Shown: one piece after another, positions 51,099-59,736 of the stretch
How positions within the stretch are numbered: position 1 is the first letter of the stretch
Layout of the letters: every line of letters starts with the position of its first letter
Source of the DNA: Streptococcus infantarius subsp. infantarius ATCC BAA-102
GTDB taxonomy: Bacteria > Bacillota > Bacilli > Lactobacillales > Streptococcaceae
Reading direction: 5' to 3'
Assembly (NCBI RefSeq): GCF_000154985.1
Contig: NZ_DS572684.1
Span: 1 to 64,000 of the forward strand
Length of the DNA: 64,000 nucleotides
Position numbers and translations under genes: made by a program
The notes under the pieces: model-generated
What the model was told of the DNA's origin: nothing
Seen by the model: only the letters and a program-made list of their open reading frames with translations
The model's database searches: none

Positions 51099-51779
51099 AT
51101 GAAAGTACTTATAGCAGAAGACGAAGTTCAGATGAACCGTGTGTTGACAACCGCTCTTAAACATGAAGGGTATGAGGTTGATTCGGTTTTTGATGGACAA
51201 GCAGCTGTTGATAAAGCTAAAGAAAACGCCTATGATGTTATGGTCATGGACATTATGATGCCAAGAAAAACAGGGATTCAAGCTGTGCAAGAAATTCGTC
51301 AAACCGGTAATCAATCTCACATCATCATGCTAACAGCCATGGCTGAAATTGATGACCGTGTGACAGGGCTTGATGCAGGAGCGGATGATTATCTTACTAA
51401 ACCATTTTCGCTAAAAGAATTGCTTGCGCGCCTTCGCTCGATGTCACGCCGAGTGGATACCAATTTTACGTCAAATATTTTAAAACTAGGTAGCGTTACT
51501 CTAAATGTTGGTGAGCAGGAATTGGCTAGTCAAAATACCATCCGCCTAGCAGGGAAAGAAGCTAAGATGCTTGAGTTTTTCATGTTAAACCCTGGCAAGA
51601 AACTCTCAACAGAGCAGCTTTTCAATCACGTCTGGGCAAGTGATAAGGATGACCCAGAGATTGATGAGGGTTATGTCTTTATTTATGTCTCTTATCTCCG
51701 TCAAAAACTCCAATCCGTGGGAGCAAATCTTGTGATTGAAGGAGAAGACATGGGTGATTATGAATTGAAAGAATTATAG
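51099..51779 (+). CDS. relR: OmpR-family response regulator
   Basis: Two-component regulator of 226 aa: receiver domain (1-118; phospho-acceptor D51 in VMDIMMP, with K in LTKPF) and a C-terminal winged helix (about 130-225). It sits between relP and its kinase relS. In S. mutans RelRS controls relP, linking (p)ppGpp production to an external cue. Confidence 0.93.
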   Translation: MKVLIAEDEVQMNRVLTTALKHEGYEVDSVFDGQAAVDKAKENAYDVMVMDIMMPRKTGIQAVQEIRQTGNQSHIIMLTAMAEIDDRVTGLDAGADDYLTKPFSLKELLARLRSMSRRVDTNFTSNILKLGSVTLNVGEQELASQNTIRLAGKEAKMLEFFMLNPGKKLSTEQLFNHVWASDKDDPEIDEGYVFIYVSYLRQKLQSVGANLVIEGEDMGDYELKEL

Positions 51780-51787
51780 GTGGCGCT

Positions 51788-53014
51788 ATGTTTCGTAAAC
51801 TTCGTCTACGTTTTATTGCTACTGCCTCTTTAGCGATTCTAATTGTGCTGTTTTCTGTTGTTGGGGTTTTGAATTCAGCTCGTCATGTTCAAACTGTTGA
51901 TGAGATTAATAAAATCTTGACTCTCCTTTCTGATAATGGTGGAAGTTTTCCTAGCATTTCAAAGACAACAAGTGAGCTTGGTGACACTGTATCAGTAGAC
52001 ACTCTTTTTCAATATCGTTATTTTAGTGCTAAAATGGACCACGACGGCAATATCATCTCCTTAAATTCTAGTAATATTTCTGATTTGACGGACCAAGAAG
52101 TCAAAGAATTTTTGGAAAGAATCAATCATTCTAAGGATACGAGAGGGGATTTTTCTTACCACCACCACACTTATTCTTACATGGTAGCTGAGACTAGTCG
52201 TCGTAGCGATTTAATCGTGGTACTAGATTCGACTAATCAATTTAGAGATAATATGGCTTTGGTGCATTTGTCGATTTGGATGTCAGGGATTAGTTTTATT
52301 TTCTTTGTTTTAGTGATTTCAATTGTGTCTGGTAAGGTGATTAAGCCATTTATTCGCAATTATGAGCGGCAACGTCGTTTTATTACCAATGCAGGGCATG
52401 AATTGAAAACGCCTCTTGCTATCATTTCAGCTAACAATGAACTGGTTGAGTTGATGAATGGTGAGTCAGAGTGGACTAAAAGCACTAATGATCAAGTGGA
52501 ACGAATGACTGGTTTGATTAATAGCTTAGTTGCCATGGCACGCTTGGAAGAACAGCCTGAGTTGGTCCTTACTAATGTGAATTTTTCAGATATTGCTAGA
52601 GATGCTGCCGAAGACTTTAAAGGGCCAGTTATCAAGGATGGCAAAGAATTCGTTATGGATATTCAGCCAAATATTCATGTTAAGGCTGAAGAAAAATCGT
52701 TGTTTGAACTTGTAACACTTTTGGTTGATAATGCCAATAAATATTGTGATCCAGCTGGTAAGGTTTCGGTGACTCTTAGCAAGAACAGATTGTCAAAAGC
52801 TAAACTTGAAATTTCTAATACCTACACCAAAGGAAAAGACGTTGATTATACGAAATTCTTTGAGCGTTTTTACCGAGAAGATGAATCGCATAACAACAAG
52901 ACTTCGGGTTATGGCATTGGTTTATCAATGGCACAAACCATGGTCAAACTTTTCAAGGGCAATATCTCTGTAAATTATAAAGACGATACCATCACATTTG
53001 TGGTTAGTTTGTAA
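51788..53014 (+). CDS. relS: Sensor histidine kinase
   Basis: Membrane kinase of 408 aa partnering RelR. Two transmembrane helices (about 9-29 and 158-178) enclose an extracytoplasmic sensor loop. The H-box is GHELKTPLA with H204, then N-box ELVTLLVDNANKY and G-box YGIGLSMAQ. The signal is unknown; oxidative stress has been suggested for S. mutans. Confidence 0.93.
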   Translation: MFRKLRLRFIATASLAILIVLFSVVGVLNSARHVQTVDEINKILTLLSDNGGSFPSISKTTSELGDTVSVDTLFQYRYFSAKMDHDGNIISLNSSNISDLTDQEVKEFLERINHSKDTRGDFSYHHHTYSYMVAETSRRSDLIVVLDSTNQFRDNMALVHLSIWMSGISFIFFVLVISIVSGKVIKPFIRNYERQRRFITNAGHELKTPLAIISANNELVELMNGESEWTKSTNDQVERMTGLINSLVAMARLEEQPELVLTNVNFSDIARDAAEDFKGPVIKDGKEFVMDIQPNIHVKAEEKSLFELVTLLVDNANKYCDPAGKVSVTLSKNRLSKAKLEISNTYTKGKDVDYTKFFERFYREDESHNNKTSGYGIGLSMAQTMVKLFKGNISVNYKDDTITFVVSL

Positions 53015-53029
53015 ATAATGACAAACAAA

Positions 53030-53058
53030 AAGGCAGCAAATCTTGCTGCCTTAATTTT
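53030..53058 (+). terminator. Bidirectional terminator after relS
   Basis: Perfect 10-bp stem AAGGCAGCAA/TTGCTGCCTT; it serves relS and the convergent aldo-keto reductase gene. Confidence 0.85.
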
Positions 53059-53904
53059 TTATGCTTTATAACCAGATAAGCGTTTGACTTGTTCGGTGCT
53101 TTCATTTGGTCCATAGTTGTTTGGAAAACGGTCGAGTTTTGCGATGGTATCAAGGTCATTTTGGCTGAGTTCAAAATCAAAAACGTTAAAGTTTTGTCTG
53201 ATACGATCTAGGTGAACAGATTTTGGAATGGTCAAAATATCATTTTGAATTTGCCAGCGAAGAATGACTTGAGCAACGGTTTTACCATATTTTTCAGCAA
53301 TGCTATTTAAGGTAAGATCCTTGAAGATATCATCCTTTCCTTGGTTAAATGGACTCCAAGCTTGTGTTGCAATACCAAATTCTGCATTAGCCTTACGAAG
53401 TAAGTTTTGTTGTTTGTAAGGATGAAGTTCAATCTGGTTGAGGGCTGGAACAATTTCAGTATTTAAGGCAAAATCAGCGATGCGTCCAGTTGAGAAATTG
53501 GAAACACCGATTGCTCGAATGCGACCTTCTTTATAAAGGTCAGTCATAGCACGCCAAGCGCCATAAGTATCACCGTATGGTTGGTGAATGAGATAGAGGT
53601 CAAGGTAATCAGTACCAAGTTTTTTAAGACTTTCTTCAAAAGCTTTTTTGGTTTCGTCATAGCCAAGCTGATTAATCCAAGCTTTTGTAGTGATGAAAAT
53701 CTCTTCTCGTTTGGTACCTGAAGCTTTAATGGCATTGCCGACAGCCTCTTCATTACGATAAAGCGCAGCTGTGTCAATCAGGCGATAGCCCACTTCAAGA
53801 GCATTTTCCACGGCTTTTTGACATTCATCTTGGTCAAACATTTGCCAAACACCAAAGCCGAGTTTGGGGATTTGAACACCGTTGTTTAAGGTTTTAAATT
53901 CCAT
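53059..53904 (-). CDS. Aldo-keto reductase
   Basis: NAD(P)H-dependent carbonyl reductase (AKR5-like), 281 aa. The catalytic tetrad is complete: D44, Y49 (DTAALYRNE), K74 (ITTKAW) and H107 (YLIHQPYG). The cofactor signature IPKSVHLDRIRQN is near 230. Possible substrates are methylglyoxal or diketogulonate-type sugars; sequence alone does not decide. GGAGG lies upstream of the start at 53904 on the minus strand. It is followed in the same direction after 65 bp from the LysR gene. Confidence 0.9.
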   Translation of the reverse strand: MEFKTLNNGVQIPKLGFGVWQMFDQDECQKAVENALEVGYRLIDTAALYRNEEAVGNAIKASGTKREEIFITTKAWINQLGYDETKKAFEESLKKLGTDYLDLYLIHQPYGDTYGAWRAMTDLYKEGRIRAIGVSNFSTGRIADFALNTEIVPALNQIELHPYKQQNLLRKANAEFGIATQAWSPFNQGKDDIFKDLTLNSIAEKYGKTVAQVILRWQIQNDILTIPKSVHLDRIRQNFNVFDFELSQNDLDTIAKLDRFPNNYGPNESTEQVKRLSGYKA

Positions 53905-53969
53905 AAGCGTCCTCCTTTTTTCTTTATTCTAGCATAAAAGGCTTACAAGCTTAAAAGATAAGACTTGAA

Positions 53970-54884
53970 CTAGAAAAGTTGACTCTTGTCTGAGAATTCT
54001 TTTAAGCTGAGTTTGATTTCATTGATGAAACTTGCTCCGATATCAGAGAGTTTTTTCTTACGATTAGTCACATAACCTAGTGTGTGTTTAGGACTATTTT
54101 GCAAAGGTATGAGAACAATCTGGTCTTTAACAAAACTATTAACAATGCCAAGACCTGAAGCGTAAGCGTCTGTTGCACAGAGTAAATTCATGACAGTTCC
54201 ACGGTCATTGCTGTAGAGAATGCGTTGTTGGTCATGAATATCAAGAGCATCTTCATCAAAATTCAGTCCAGAATGTTCTTGACGAAAGCGTATTTGATTA
54301 TAGCCTTTTAAGTCTGTTTCTGAAATGACAGATTTGTGAGCCAATGGATGATCACGGCGTAAAAAGACACGCGTTGGAAATTCGCCAAGCGAGGTAAATT
54401 CCAAATCATGATATTGCAAAGCTGATGTTAAAATATGTTCATTCTCATCATCTAGGTAAATAATCCCAAGGTCAGCTTCAAAAGAAGCGACACTGTCCAA
54501 GACTTTTTTAGTGGTCGTTTCAATGGTTTGAAATTCCTGATAATCCTGCTTGAATTCTTGGGCGACTTTAGCAAGAGGAATCGAGAGAAAATCATAGTGG
54601 TGTGAGGCAACCGTAAAGCTTTTTTTGAATTCGTCATGATAGCGTTGCTGCAGCAAATCCAATTCACCAATGATACGCTTAGCATATTTCAAAAAATCAT
54701 GACCGTCTTCGGTTAAGCGAGCCCCTGTATTGGAGCGCGTGAAGAGTTGAACACCTAATTCATTTTCTAAATCTTTAATTGAGCAAGACAAGTTGGGCTG
54801 AGTCATGTATAATTCCTTAGCAGCTTGGCTAAATGAGCCTACACGAGCGACGACTTCGACATAACGACATTGTTGGAAATTCAT
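53970..54884 (-). CDS. LysR-family regulator, HomR type
   Basis: Regulator of 304 aa, paralogous to the MtaR-type protein at the left end (shared QPSLS/QPNLS recognition helix, [16 protein letters not shown] and IIYL.. segments). It is divergent from a micro-protein gene and the amino-acid transporter operon at 55.4 kb. In S. mutans HomR, a paralogue of MetR and CysR, activates the cystine transporter operon tcyDEFGH, as I recall; the five-gene layout here fits. Three palindromes near its likely targets are candidate binding sites. LysR is certain, HomR is inferred from context. Confidence 0.85.
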   Translation of the reverse strand: MNFQQCRYVEVVARVGSFSQAAKELYMTQPNLSCSIKDLENELGVQLFTRSNTGARLTEDGHDFLKYAKRIIGELDLLQQRYHDEFKKSFTVASHHYDFLSIPLAKVAQEFKQDYQEFQTIETTTKKVLDSVASFEADLGIIYLDDENEHILTSALQYHDLEFTSLGEFPTRVFLRRDHPLAHKSVISETDLKGYNQIRFRQEHSGLNFDEDALDIHDQQRILYSNDRGTVMNLLCATDAYASGLGIVNSFVKDQIVLIPLQNSPKHTLGYVTNRKKKLSDIGASFINEIKLSLKEFSDKSQLF

Positions 54885-55027
54885 AAAACATCATCCCTTC
54901 TTGTAATAATTGTTACTTATTATAGATAAAAAAGATTAAAAAATCAGCAAAATTCTGATAAGAATATCTAAAGCCTTGATAAAAAAATCCTATAGCGGGT
55001 GATAAATGACCTTAATTATTACTTGAT

Positions 55028-55084
55028 TTTATGGCTAGTGATAAAAAGAATAGATTTTTCTAAAGTAGCATAAGCTGTTACAAT
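55028..55084 (+). promoter_or_regulatory. LysR-type box 1 and promoter of the micro-protein
   Basis: Palindrome-like TTTATG-GCTAGT-GATAAA (55028-55045), then AATAGATTTTTC (55049-55060), and the -10 box TACAAT (55079-55084). No good -35 is seen, as expected for an activator-dependent promoter. Confidence 0.6.
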
Positions 55085-55117
55085 AAGCTTAGAAAGCTAC
55101 TCGGAGGTGAGGTGTCA

Positions 55118-55312
55118 ATGCTCTTAACAGAAAAGCACTTAAGAAATAGCTCAATTGCTGTTACAATTATTCTTGTCATATCTCTTCTTATTTTTTTAAA
55201 ATTTTCTTCCTTTAAAGCCTATCAAACTAATAAAGAATCATCTCAAATTCGAAAGGAAGACATTATTCGCATTAATAGTCTAAAGAGTTTGACACATTTA
55301 CCTTATGAGTAA
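55118..55312 (+). CDS. Small single-TM protein, 64 aa, function unknown
   Basis: I do not recognise this protein. From ATG 55118 (GGAGGTGAGG about 9 nt upstream; in-frame GTG at 55112) it encodes 64 aa. One hydrophobic helix covers about residues 12-30, followed by a polar, basic tail of about 34 aa. It has its own promoter, a LysR-type box and a strong terminator, so it is a separate short transcript between the HomR-type gene and the transporter operon. In S. mutans I recall a small unnamed gene at the same place. It may be a regulator or accessory of the transporter; a pure leader-RNA role is also possible. Confidence 0.6.
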   Translation: MLLTEKHLRNSSIAVTIILVISLLIFLKFSSFKAYQTNKESSQIRKEDIIRINSLKSLTHLPYE

Positions 55313-55314
55313 AA

Positions 55315-55350
55315 AGAAAGCTGAGAAAAGTTTCTTAGCTTTCTTTTTTT
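55315..55350 (+). terminator. Terminator after the small ORF
   Basis: A 14-bp stem AGAAAGCTGAGAAA/TTTCTTAGCTTTCT and T7. Confidence 0.85.
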
Positions 55351-55374
55351 GGCTTTTTGTTATCATAACTCATT

Positions 55375-55434
55375 TTTATGGCTGAGCATAAATAAAATAG
55401 ATTTTTCAAGACTTCTAAAGCGTGATAGTATAAT
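55375..55434 (+). promoter_or_regulatory. LysR-type box 2 and promoter of the transporter operon
   Basis: Perfect inverted repeat TTTATG-GCTGAG-CATAAA (55375-55392), the 12-mer AATAGATTTTTC (55396-55407) at the same 3-nt offset as in box 1, and TATAAT (55429-55434) without a clear -35. Confidence 0.68.
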
Positions 55435-55465
55435 TGCCATACCAAATGAAAAGGAGATTACGCTA

Positions 55466-56497
55466 ATGACAACAAAGAGAGAATGGGTTTTAAAAGCATT
55501 TAAAAATGAAACAGTTGACAAGGTTCCAGTCGGCTTCTGGTATCACTTTACAACTGATGAGGAACGAAGTGATGGTTTTAATCCAGAAATTTTTAATAAA
55601 AATATTGCTGGTCACAAAAAATTTGTCGCTGACGTTAATCCTGATTTTGTCAAAATCATGAGTGATGGTTTCTTCACTTATCCAAACGAACAAATTCGTG
55701 AAGGAATTACTTCCATTAAAGAACTCAAAGGTATCACATCAATCGGTGAAAATCATCCATGGATTGAAAAGCAAATTGAGCTCGCTAAAAAAATCCGTGA
55801 CGATTTTCCTGAAGATATTGCCTCTTTTTATAATATTTTTGCCCCCGCGACTTATCTCAAATGGCATCTCGCAGGAAAAGGTGGTAATGGTGATACGATT
55901 ATCGAAAATTTTATCAAAGAAGATGCTGAATTGACAAAACAAGTTTTGGATGTGATTGCTTTTGATATCGGAGTTTTGACAAAACGCTTAATTGAAGAAG
56001 CTGGGGTTGATGGCATTTATCTCAGTGTTCAGAATTTGCAGGATTCACGTTTGAGTCATGGCGAATACGATCACGTGATTAAACCGAGTGAACTCCATAT
56101 TTTGCATCGTGCTATTTCAGCAGGTGGAACAAACATTCTTCATATCTGCGGTTATGAAGGGGCTACCAATGATATTTCTTACTATACAGATTATCCAGCA
56201 GATGTCATTAATTGGGCGATTGAATTGGAAGGTGTTAGTCTAGCAAAAGGGCGTCAGCTATTTGGTGGCAAAACTGTTCTTGGTGGTTTTAACAATACAG
56301 AGTCGGGTCTTTTGTATAAAGGTAGTAAAGAAGCCATTCAAGCAAGAGTCAGAGAATTGCTTAATGAAACTGGACATCAAGGCGTGGTTATCGGAGCTGA
56401 TTGCACAGTTCCAAGTGATATTGCATCAGAGCGTATTGCTTGGGTCAAAGAAGCCGTCGCAGATGAACTTGTTCTCAAAGAAGCAGTCGGATTTTAG
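55466..56497 (+). CDS. UroD-fold Zn-thiol methyltransferase-like protein (TcyD position)
   Basis: The 343-aa protein belongs to the uroporphyrinogen decarboxylase superfamily. It is unlikely to make haem precursors, because streptococci lack that pathway. It carries the H-x-C...C zinc pattern of MtaA/MtbA-type and MetE-type thiol methyltransferases: H226 and C228 in LHICGYE, and C313 in GADCTVP. ATG 55466 has AAGGAG 9-10 nt upstream; upstream in-frame codons are not supported. It leads an operon with a binding protein, two permeases and an ATPase (TcyDEFGH layout of S. mutans). I infer a role in methyl-thiol or sulfur-compound metabolism coupled to uptake; the substrate is unknown. Confidence 0.75.
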   Translation: MTTKREWVLKAFKNETVDKVPVGFWYHFTTDEERSDGFNPEIFNKNIAGHKKFVADVNPDFVKIMSDGFFTYPNEQIREGITSIKELKGITSIGENHPWIEKQIELAKKIRDDFPEDIASFYNIFAPATYLKWHLAGKGGNGDTIIENFIKEDAELTKQVLDVIAFDIGVLTKRLIEEAGVDGIYLSVQNLQDSRLSHGEYDHVIKPSELHILHRAISAGGTNILHICGYEGATNDISYYTDYPADVINWAIELEGVSLAKGRQLFGGKTVLGGFNNTESGLLYKGSKEAIQARVRELLNETGHQGVVIGADCTVPSDIASERIAWVKEAVADELVLKEAVGF

Positions 56498-56549
56498 AGA
56501 TTTCGGAAATCAAGGAAAGTTTTAGGTAAAAAGAAAAGGAGTGGGGTAT

Positions 56550-57413
56550 ATGAGTAAGAAAAAATGGATTATTTCAGGTGGAGTTGTTTTAGCGATTGTG
56601 GCAGCGACAGTTGTGGGACGTCAATTAACAGGTAAGACATCAGCAAGTGCAGACAGTTCACAATCAAGTTCTGATAAAGTGACGACCTTACAAGTCGCTC
56701 ACACTCAAAACTATGTCCCTTATGACTTTGTTAATGATAAAGGGGAAAGTGATGGATTTGAAGTTGCGGTCTTAAAAGCCGTAGATGATAAATTAAAAAA
56801 TTATAAATTTGAATACACTGGGACAAGTGATGAAGATTTGTTAATCGGACTTGAATCTGGCAAGTACGACATCGGAGTCAAAGGTGCTTGGTACACTGAA
56901 GAACGCGCCCAAAAATTTGTTATTCCTGACCAAGCTATCGGAGCTAGTGTGATTGGCTTTGCTGTTCGAAAAGCTGACGAAAACAAATATAAAGATATTG
57001 ATTCCTTTGCTAAAGCAGGTGGTAAATTAGTTCCAATCTCACCACAAAACGCACAGTATAATGTTATTCAAGAATACAACAAAAAAGCTAAACACCCGAT
57101 TGAACTCAAAGAATCTGAAAGCTTCTCAGTTGCTGACGCATATGCTTGGGTTCTTGAAGGTCGTTACGATGCTTATTTCTCAATTAAATTGTCATTTGAA
57201 GAAGCCGTCCAAAAAGAAGACGGTGCTTATCATCAATACGCTGATCAATTGACATGGTTCCCATATAAGGGAATTGAAACTTACCCATTGATTCATAAAA
57301 ATGATACTAATAAAGCATTTGCAAAAGAATACGATAAAGCCATCAAGGAATTGCAAAAAGATGGCACAATCGCTAAACTTTCAAGAAAAATACTTTGGAG
57401 AAGATGTCTTTAG
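56550..57413 (+). CDS. Amino-acid ABC transporter substrate-binding protein, altered C-terminus
   Basis: Extracellular solute-binding protein family 3, 287 aa. An N-terminal hydrophobic segment (about 5-23) has no lipobox Cys, so it is membrane-anchored or cleaved by signal peptidase I. The binding domain starts LQVAHTQNYVPYDFVND. ATG 56550 has AAAGGAG about 9 nt upstream. The last residues (SRKILWRRCL) do not fit the family. An extra A at about 57383-57384 shifts the frame; without it the end would read SEKYFGEDVFSYVTD and stop at 57430. So the last 9-10 residues are altered, by mutation or sequence error. Likely cystine or related sulfur amino acid as substrate, from context. Confidence 0.85.
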   Translation: MSKKKWIISGGVVLAIVAATVVGRQLTGKTSASADSSQSSSDKVTTLQVAHTQNYVPYDFVNDKGESDGFEVAVLKAVDDKLKNYKFEYTGTSDEDLLIGLESGKYDIGVKGAWYTEERAQKFVIPDQAIGASVIGFAVRKADENKYKDIDSFAKAGGKLVPISPQNAQYNVIQEYNKKAKHPIELKESESFSVADAYAWVLEGRYDAYFSIKLSFEEAVQKEDGAYHQYADQLTWFPYKGIETYPLIHKNDTNKAFAKEYDKAIKELQKDGTIAKLSRKILWRRCL

Positions 57414-57438
57414 TTATGTAACAGATTAGGAGGTACCT

Positions 57439-58131
57439 ATGGTTTCTTATGAACCGTCTCGTGTAATAAGAGTAATTCCAGATATTTTATCAGCTCTACC
57501 TCTTACCTTATGGGTCTTGGCATTAACTGTTTTGTTAGGAAGTTTATTAGGTTTCTTGTTAGCTTATGCACAACTATCAGACGAACATGGCTTTTCCGTT
57601 TTAGCTAGAGGCTATGTCTTTATACTAAGATGTACACCACCAATTGTTCTTATCTTCCTTGTTTTTTATGGTTTACCTCGTTTTTTAGAATGGTGGTTAG
57701 GGATTGATGTAAATGGCTGGTCACGTTCGATATTTGTGATTTTAGCAATGACTTTGCTCTTTGCGGCAAGTATTTCAGAAGTCTTTAAATCTTCGTATTT
57801 AGCCTTGCCAAAAGGTCAACTAGAAGCTGGTCTTAGTATTGGTTTAAGTGAGCCGCAGACTTTTGTGCGTATTCTTTTGCCACAAGCTTTCAGAATTGCC
57901 CTTCCTAACATCACTAGTGCGGTGATTAATTTATTAAAAGATATTGCACTTGCCTATACGATTGGTTTGGTGGATTTGATGGGTGAAGGCAACCTCATCA
58001 TTTCTAGAAATATGGGCAATTATTCATTAGAAACTTACACAGCGGTTGCCGTTATTTATTGGATTTTAGCACTGATATTATCTGTAGTGACTCATATTGT
58101 CGAAAATCAATTGGAAACAAAAGGGGGCTAA
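57439..58131 (+). CDS. Amino-acid ABC transporter permease 1
   Basis: HisM-type permease of 230 aa with about five hydrophobic helices. The EAA-like loop is SLALPKGQLEAGLSIGLSEPQ-like at about 123-142. Partner of the next permease. AGGAGGT precedes the ATG. TcyF position of the S. mutans operon. Confidence 0.9.
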   Translation: MVSYEPSRVIRVIPDILSALPLTLWVLALTVLLGSLLGFLLAYAQLSDEHGFSVLARGYVFILRCTPPIVLIFLVFYGLPRFLEWWLGIDVNGWSRSIFVILAMTLLFAASISEVFKSSYLALPKGQLEAGLSIGLSEPQTFVRILLPQAFRIALPNITSAVINLLKDIALAYTIGLVDLMGEGNLIISRNMGNYSLETYTAVAVIYWILALILSVVTHIVENQLETKGG

Positions 58132-58141
58132 GGAGGAGATT

Positions 58142-58825
58142 ATGGATTTTTCTTATATTGTTGAAACATTTGTTAAAGCCCTTGCTGGTATTCCAGTGAC
58201 GCTTGGCATTATGGTGGTTTCCATTTTGTTGAGCTTTTTCCCAGCTCTTTTCTTGGCAATTGGTCGTATCTATAAGGTAAAAGGTGTAACTACTTTTTCA
58301 GTGATATACCTTGCTTTTATCCGCTCTACGCCAGCTATTTTATTAATTTTATTCTTTTATAGTTTATTTCCTAGTTTATTAAACCAATTTTTAAAAGCTC
58401 TTGGCATCAATATTTTTGAGTTAAATCCGATTTATTATGCCTATGTTATCTTTGGACTTATGACAACTGGGAGTCTTTCAGAAATTATTCGCTCTGCAAT
58501 TTTGACGGTTAATAAGGGGCAGTTAGAGGCAGCTCTTGCGATCGGTTTGACGGCAAAGCAGGCTTATCTGAGAATTGTCTTTCCCCAAGCCATTCGTCAG
58601 GCATTGCCAAATCTCTGTAATTTGGTGATTAATCTTGTCAAAGGTACCTCTCTTGTTTTTGTGATGACAGTGAAAGATATTACAGCGATAGCGAAAGTGG
58701 AGGCGGCTTATGGTTATCATTATTTTGAATCTTATTTTGTTATTTTCATTATCTACATTGTTATATGTGGAGTGATTCAGTACATCTTTAAATTTCTGGA
58801 AAAACAAAGCCAACTGGTGGGATAA
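58142..58825 (+). CDS. Amino-acid ABC transporter permease 2
   Basis: HisM-type permease of 227 aa, with EAA loop VNKGQLEAALAIGLTAKQAY near residue 122. I start at ATG 58142, after AAGGAGGAG; upstream in-frame codons overlap permease 1 and precede the ribosome site. Forms a heterodimer with permease 1. TcyG position. Confidence 0.9.
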   Translation: MDFSYIVETFVKALAGIPVTLGIMVVSILLSFFPALFLAIGRIYKVKGVTTFSVIYLAFIRSTPAILLILFFYSLFPSLLNQFLKALGINIFELNPIYYAYVIFGLMTTGSLSEIIRSAILTVNKGQLEAALAIGLTAKQAYLRIVFPQAIRQALPNLCNLVINLVKGTSLVFVMTVKDITAIAKVEAAYGYHYFESYFVIFIIYIVICGVIQYIFKFLEKQSQLVG

Positions 58826-58840
58826 TGTGAGGAGAAATTT

Positions 58841-59599
58841 ATGCTAACAGTTAAAAATATTGAGAAATCTTTTGGAGAAAAGAAAGTTTTAGATGGGATT
58901 AGTTTGACGGTTAATCAAGGAGATGTTGTCGTTATTTTGGGACCATCGGGATCAGGAAAAACAACCTTTTTAAGGTCATTAAATTATTTAGAACATGCGG
59001 ATTCGGGTGAATTAGAACTGGATGGAAAGACTTATGATTTAGCTAAAATCAACCGCAAAGATGTGCTAGAGATTCGTAAAAAGACTGCTTTTGTTTTTCA
59101 AAATTATAATCTGTTTGCTAATAAAACAGCGCTTGAAAATATTTTAGAAGGTTTGGTGATTGCCAGAAAAGTTCCAAAGGAAAAGGCAATTCCTATTGCT
59201 GAAAATGCCCTAAAAAAAGTAGGACTTCTTGATAAAAGGGATTATTATCCAAGTCAGTTATCAGGTGGTCAGCAGCAACGTATTGGGATTGCGCGTGCTA
59301 TTGCTGTTAAGCCAGAAGTGATTTTGTTTGACGAGCCGACGTCAGCACTTGACCCTGAATTAATCGGTGATGTTCTTGATGTCATGAAAGAATTGGCGCA
59401 AGAAGGAGTAACCATGGTTGTCGTGACGCATGAAATGAGTTTTGCACGTGATGTCGCAACGCATGTTATTTTTATGGAGGGTGGGCATATCATTGAAGAA
59501 GGTGACCCGAAAGAATTCTTTACACGACCAAAAGAAGAACGCACAAAACAATTTTTGACACGGATTATTCCAGAATTAAATATTGACCCAGTGATATAG
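58841..59599 (+). CDS. Amino-acid ABC transporter ATP-binding protein
   Basis: Polar amino-acid ATPase of 252 aa: Walker [12 protein letters not shown] (about 33-43), signature [15 protein letters not shown], Walker [19 protein letters not shown] lies upstream of the ATG. Last gene of the five-gene operon (TcyH position). Confidence 0.93.
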   Translation: MLTVKNIEKSFGEKKVLDGISLTVNQGDVVVILGPSGSGKTTFLRSLNYLEHADSGELELDGKTYDLAKINRKDVLEIRKKTAFVFQNYNLFANKTALENILEGLVIARKVPKEKAIPIAENALKKVGLLDKRDYYPSQLSGGQQQRIGIARAIAVKPEVILFDEPTSALDPELIGDVLDVMKELAQEGVTMVVVTHEMSFARDVATHVIFMEGGHIIEEGDPKEFFTRPKEERTKQFLTRIIPELNIDPVI

Positions 59600-59685
59600 A
59601 TGGCTCTTCTGAAATTATTGAAAAAGAAAAAGTAAAAAGCTATGTTATGACTGGTTTTATCAACTGAACTAACTACCTAAATAAA

Positions 59686-59715
59686 AGGAGGCTGATACAT
59701 TTCAGCTTCTTTTTA
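59686..59715 (+). terminator. Terminator after the first amino-acid ABC operon
   Basis: Stem GAGGCTGA/TCAGCTTC with 6-nt loop and T-run. Upstream, 59600-59685 has no supported gene. Confidence 0.75.
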
Positions 59716-59736
59716 AGTGTTGTGCTATAAAAAATA

